Positions 61,084 through 64,000 of a DNA stretch of 64,000 bases are shown here, piece after piece. Origin of the DNA: Novilysobacter_A longmucuonensis (lineage in GTDB: Bacteria > Pseudomonadota > Gammaproteobacteria > Xanthomonadales > Xanthomonadaceae); NCBI RefSeq assembly GCF_046600735.1, contig NZ_JBJMAW010000009.1:62001-126000 (forward strand), in the 5' to 3' direction. The notes beneath the pieces are model-generated. The model had not been told where the DNA came from. It ran no database searches and worked only from the letters and a program-made list of their open reading frames with translations. Numbering within the stretch: position 1 is the stretch's first letter; each line of letters starts with the position of its first letter. The translations under genes and the position numbers were made by a program.

Positions 61084-61731
61084 TCAGCTGTCCGCGCCGT
61101 CGGGCGACTTGATCTCGCGGTAGCGCTGCAAGGCCCCCTCCAACTCGCCCTCGATCTCGCCGCGGTCGCGGCGCTGCTCTGCCAGCAGGCTTTGCTGGCG
61201 CAGCAGCTGGTCGTGCTGGGTCTGGATGGTCGCGGTCAGCGGCTTGGGTATCGGCTTGCCGCCCAACTCGCTGTCGCTGGCGCGTCGCAGCAGGCTCAGC
61301 AGGCTGTGGCGCAGGCCGGCGATCCCGAGCTGGGAGGCTTTCACCGTCTCATCGAGCAAGGTGATGCGGTGCTGGAAAGCGCGGCGCAGCTCGGCTTCGC
61401 TGGCATACGACTCGGCCATCGCGCGGTCGCGCCGCGCCGCCGCAGCCAGGGCGGCTGCCGCAGCGGCATTGGCTTCGGCGTCGGCGTCGGCGGCGGCGCG
61501 CTCTCCGGGAGTGAGCGCGCGGTCCACCGCACGGGTGGTCAGGCCACTGACGGCGCTGATCTCGGTGCGGGCGTTGTCGACCGCCGATGCAGGCAGCGCA
61601 TCGCCGCAGACACGGCGGCCGTTGTCGTCCCAGCAGTAGACCTTCTTGGCCGGTGCCGACTTCTGCGCAAGCGCGAGCGGAGCCAGGCTCAGTAGCAAAG
61701 TCGCGGTCAGCAGTGCAATGGATTTCTTCAT
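61084..61731 (-). CDS. DUF4124-like periplasmic protein with coiled coil
   Basis: 215 residues. A Sec signal peptide (MKKSIALLTATLLLSLAPLA, cleavage near ALAQ) precedes KVYCWDDNGRRVCGDALPAS, which matches the DUF4124 start. The rest is an Ala/Glu/Arg-rich coiled-coil. Periplasmic; function unknown. ATG 61731 (MKKSI) is chosen because the signal peptide begins there. Confidence 0.8.
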   Translation of the reverse strand: MKKSIALLTATLLLSLAPLALAQKSAPAKKVYCWDDNGRRVCGDALPASAVDNARTEISAVSGLTTRAVDRALTPGERAAADADAEANAAAAAALAAAARRDRAMAESYASEAELRRAFQHRITLLDETVKASQLGIAGLRHSLLSLLRRASDSELGGKPIPKPLTATIQTQHDQLLRQQSLLAEQRRDRGEIEGELEGALQRYREIKSPDGADS

Positions 61732-61813
61732 ATGCAACGGTAGCTTGTGCAGGTTGTTTCGAAGAGCTAAAGCAAGACTCGGGCCACGATGCGGCAACCC
61801 CGACTTCGCCGGC

Positions 61814-62491
61814 TCAGGCCGCGCCGAGACTGCCATAGGCCTGGCGATACGCCAGCAGGCGCTCGCGCTGCGCGGCAAACTCGGTGCTGGTGCCGGTGAA
61901 GGCCAGCAGATCGCCGAGGCTGGCGACCGCCACCACCGGCAGTCCCTGTTCCTGCGCGACAGTTTCTGCCGCCGAGCGTCGCGAGACCGCCGGATCGACC
62001 ACCTCCTGCCGATCCAGCGCTATCACGATGCCGGCAACCTCGCCGCCGGCCTGCGCGATGATCGCCAGCGCCTCGGCGATGGCGGTGCCGGCGGTGATCA
62101 CGTCGTCGACGATCAGCACGCGGCGGCCGCCCAGCGGCGCCCCGACCAGGCTGCCGCCCTCGCCGTGGGCTTTGGCTTCCTTGCGGTTGAACGCGACCGG
62201 CAGGTCGCGGCCGCGGCGCGCGTACTCGCAGGCCAGCGCAGTCGCCAGCGGGATGCCCTTGTACGCGGGGCCGAACAGCAGGTCGAAATCGGGCTGGTCG
62301 TGCGCGGCCGCATGCGCATCGATCGCATCGGCGTAGCAGCCGGCCAGCTCGGCCAGGGCCGCGCCGGAATCGAACCGTCCGGCGTTGAAGAAATACGGGC
62401 TCTGGCGGCCGGACTTGAGGGTGAACTCGCCGAAGCGCAGTGCCTGAGCGCGCAGCGCGAGCTGCAGGAATCGGTTGCGGTGGTCGGTCAT
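61814..62491 (-). CDS. pyrE: Orotate phosphoribosyltransferase
   Basis: 225 residues; orotate + PRPP to OMP. FGEFTLKSGRQSPYFFNAG is the PyrE N-terminal signature, GPAYKGIPLAT the flexible loop region, and RRVLIVDDVITAGTAIAEA the PRPP loop. It overlaps the GNAT gene upstream by 4 bp (ATGA). Confidence 0.96.
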   Translation of the reverse strand: MTDHRNRFLQLALRAQALRFGEFTLKSGRQSPYFFNAGRFDSGAALAELAGCYADAIDAHAAAHDQPDFDLLFGPAYKGIPLATALACEYARRGRDLPVAFNRKEAKAHGEGGSLVGAPLGGRRVLIVDDVITAGTAIAEALAIIAQAGGEVAGIVIALDRQEVVDPAVSRRSAAETVAQEQGLPVVAVASLGDLLAFTGTSTEFAAQRERLLAYRQAYGSLGAA

Positions 62492-63057
62492 GGGGGGCTT
62501 TGGTCGATGAGGGCGGGCGGCCGGCGGCCAGGCGTGTCGCCTTGCGCGGACCCGTGCAGCCAGTACAGCAGCAGCTGTTGTGGCCCCGCGTCACCGCCGG
62601 CCAGTCGCTCGCCGCTGTCGAGGAACCCGGCCCGGCGATACGCGGCCAGCGCCGCGGGGTTGTCGCGATGCACGGCCAGGGCCAGCACCCGCCGCCGCGG
62701 GTGGCGCCGGCGCAGGTCGGCGCAGCACGCACGCACCGCACGCGTGCCGTAGCCGCGGCCCTGCATGCGCTCATCGATCAGCATCGCGCGCAGGCCGACG
62801 CTGGGTGCGCCCAGGCTGCGCCCGGCGATCGCATTCGGGGCGAAGTCGAGCCGATAGAAGCCGACCACCGTCCGGTCGGCGAACACCGCCATCGGCTCGC
62901 TGAGCGGGTCGCGCTCGGCGTCGAGCAGATTGAACGGGTGATCGCCTACGCAGGCGGTCTGCTCCGGCGCGGCACGCAGCGCACGCACCTCCGGCGCCGA
63001 GCCGGCATCGACCGGGGCGACGTGGATGCGGACAGGCGGGGGCGACGGAGCCGGCAT
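62488..63057 (-). CDS. GNAT-family N-acetyltransferase
   Basis: 189 residues from ATG 63057. MLIDERMQGRGYGTRAVRAC carries the acetyl-CoA loop QGRGYG, and LAVHRDNPAALAAYRRAGF is the C-terminal GNAT signature. The substrate is unknown. Coupled to pyrE downstream. Confidence 0.87.
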   Translation of the reverse strand: MPAPSPPPVRIHVAPVDAGSAPEVRALRAAPEQTACVGDHPFNLLDAERDPLSEPMAVFADRTVVGFYRLDFAPNAIAGRSLGAPSVGLRAMLIDERMQGRGYGTRAVRACCADLRRRHPRRRVLALAVHRDNPAALAAYRRAGFLDSGERLAGGDAGPQQLLLYWLHGSAQGDTPGRRPPALIDQSPP

Positions 63058-63139
63058 GAGGTGAATGATAGGCCACACACGTCCGGGTCCGGCCGTGATC
63101 GCGTTGTTATGATCCGGGCACTCATCCCGCGGAGCCCGC

Positions 63140-63946
63140 ATGCGCATCATCAGCTTCAACGCCAACGGGCTGCGCTCGGCCGCCCGCAAGGGGTTTTTCG
63201 ACTGGTTTCCGGCGCAGGACGCCGACCTGCTGTGCGTGCAGGAAACCAAGGCGCAGGAGCACCAGTTGGGCGGGCCGGACGGCCTGGACAAGAGCTTCCT
63301 GCCGGAGGGCTACCGCGCGTTCTTCCGCGATGCCACCAAGAAAGGCTACAGCGGCGTGGCGATCTATTCCCGGCGCGAGCCCGACGAGGTCCGCACCGCG
63401 CTGGACTGGGCGCCGTTCGACGAGGAGGGCCGCTATATCGAGGCGCGGTTCGGCAACCTCAGCGTGGTTTCGTTCTACATTCCCTCCGGCTCGTCGGGCG
63501 AGCTGCGCCAGGGCTTCAAGTTCGAGGTGATGGACTGGCTCAAGCCGGTGCTCGACGGCTGGCTCGCCAGCGGCCGCGAGTACGTGCTGTGCGGCGACTG
63601 GAACATCGTGCGCTCGGCGCTGGACATCAGGAACTGGAAGTCCAACCAGAAGAACTCCGGCTGCCTGCCGCCCGAGCGCGACTGGCTCAACGCCCTGTGC
63701 AGCGATGCGGCCGGCGACCGTTGCTGGGTCGACACCTACCGCGCGCTGCATGCCGAAGGCCAGGACTACACCTGGTGGAGCAACCGCGGCGCGGCGCGCG
63801 CCAAGGACGTGGGCTGGCGGCTCGATTACCAGCTGGCGACCCCGGGGCTCGCCGGCACGCTGCGCGGGTGTGCGATCGCGCGTGAGCCGCGCTTCTCCGA
63901 CCATGCCCCGTTCACCGTCGACTATGCCTGGGAGCTTGGCCGATGA
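63140..63946 (+). CDS. xth: Exodeoxyribonuclease III
   Basis: 268 residues, EEP-fold AP endonuclease/3'-exonuclease. MRIISFNANGLRSAARKGFF, CVQETKAQEHQ, VLCGDWNIVRSALDI and FSDHAPFTVDY contain the metal and catalytic residues. Length matches E. coli Xth (268). Its stop overlaps the next gene's start (ATGA at 63943). Confidence 0.95.
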   Translation: MRIISFNANGLRSAARKGFFDWFPAQDADLLCVQETKAQEHQLGGPDGLDKSFLPEGYRAFFRDATKKGYSGVAIYSRREPDEVRTALDWAPFDEEGRYIEARFGNLSVVSFYIPSGSSGELRQGFKFEVMDWLKPVLDGWLASGREYVLCGDWNIVRSALDIRNWKSNQKNSGCLPPERDWLNALCSDAAGDRCWVDTYRALHAEGQDYTWWSNRGAARAKDVGWRLDYQLATPGLAGTLRGCAIAREPRFSDHAPFTVDYAWELGR

Positions 63947-64000
63947 ACGACGCGGCGGCGGGAGCCTACAAGGGCTGGCGCGGCATCCGCCGTGCGTTCG
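63943..64000 (+). CDS. Start of an unidentified gene, cut by the window end
   Basis: ATG 63943 overlaps the xth stop; only 19 codons are visible (MNDAAAGAYKGWRGIRRAF). KGWRGIRRAF would fit the start of a small membrane protein such as a diacylglycerol kinase, but this is too short to decide. Confidence 0.5.
   Translation, partial: MNDAAAGAYKGWRGIRRAF

Overview
The DNA is high-GC, and the gene set and order point to a gammaproteobacterium of the Xanthomonadaceae/Lysobacteraceae (Lysobacter, Luteimonas or a relative). The main clues are aceB-aceA beside a LysR regulator, ubiK-comM beside a PII gene, speE-speA, argS-radC-coaBC-dut-algC, pyrE and xth, and many TAGGAGCG-type palindromic repeats. 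The assignment rests on recognition of families, not on a database search. I saw no rRNA, tRNA or CRISPR array.

Layout. 1-9.3 kb is core: the end of an AarF/UbiB kinase, a TruC-type pseudouridine synthase, ArfB, an acyltransferase, a glycosyltransferase, a LysR regulator, and the glyoxylate-shunt genes aceB and aceA. 9.4-15.4 kb holds a cNMP/GGDEF protein and then a likely RiPP system: a class III cyclase-TPR protein, two opposite-strand precursor-like peptides with nitrile-hydratase-like leaders, and a SagB-type dehydrogenase. 15.5-23.9 kb is comM, cut in two by a 6.8-kb island that carries its own large serine recombinase. 23.9-32.4 kb is core again: ubiK, PII, speE, speA, a hydroxyacid dehydrogenase, a SPOR protein and argS.

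32.4-56.3 kb is radC, cut by a 23.3-kb GInt-type island. Its left end carries three overlapping tyrosine recombinase genes plus a small HTH/coiled-coil gene (ginABCD layout). Its cargo looks like a defence island: a PD-(D/E)XK-like protein; a four-gene operon of type III methylase, type III restriction subunit, DprA-like protein and a HAD-phosphoribosyltransferase fusion; an HTH-like unknown; a lipoprotein; an OLD-type ATPase/TOPRIM protein; an XRE/ImmA pair; and a divergent four-gene ubiquitin-like operon (multiubiquitin-domain protein, E2-like, JAB-E1 fusion, DUF6527-like). 56.4-64 kb is core: split coaC/coaB, dut, a membrane-anchored algC, pyrE, a GNAT, xth and the start of one more gene.

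Both islands can be removed on paper to restore intact genes: comM becomes exactly 506 codons and radC exactly 224 codons. Both insertions therefore have base-level or near base-level boundaries. The strongest candidates for new biology are the ubiquitin-like operon with its divergent XRE/ImmA module and twin operators, the type III R-M/DprA/HAD-PRTase operon, the two-gene soluble-plus-membrane cargo of the comM island, and the two-precursor RiPP locus.
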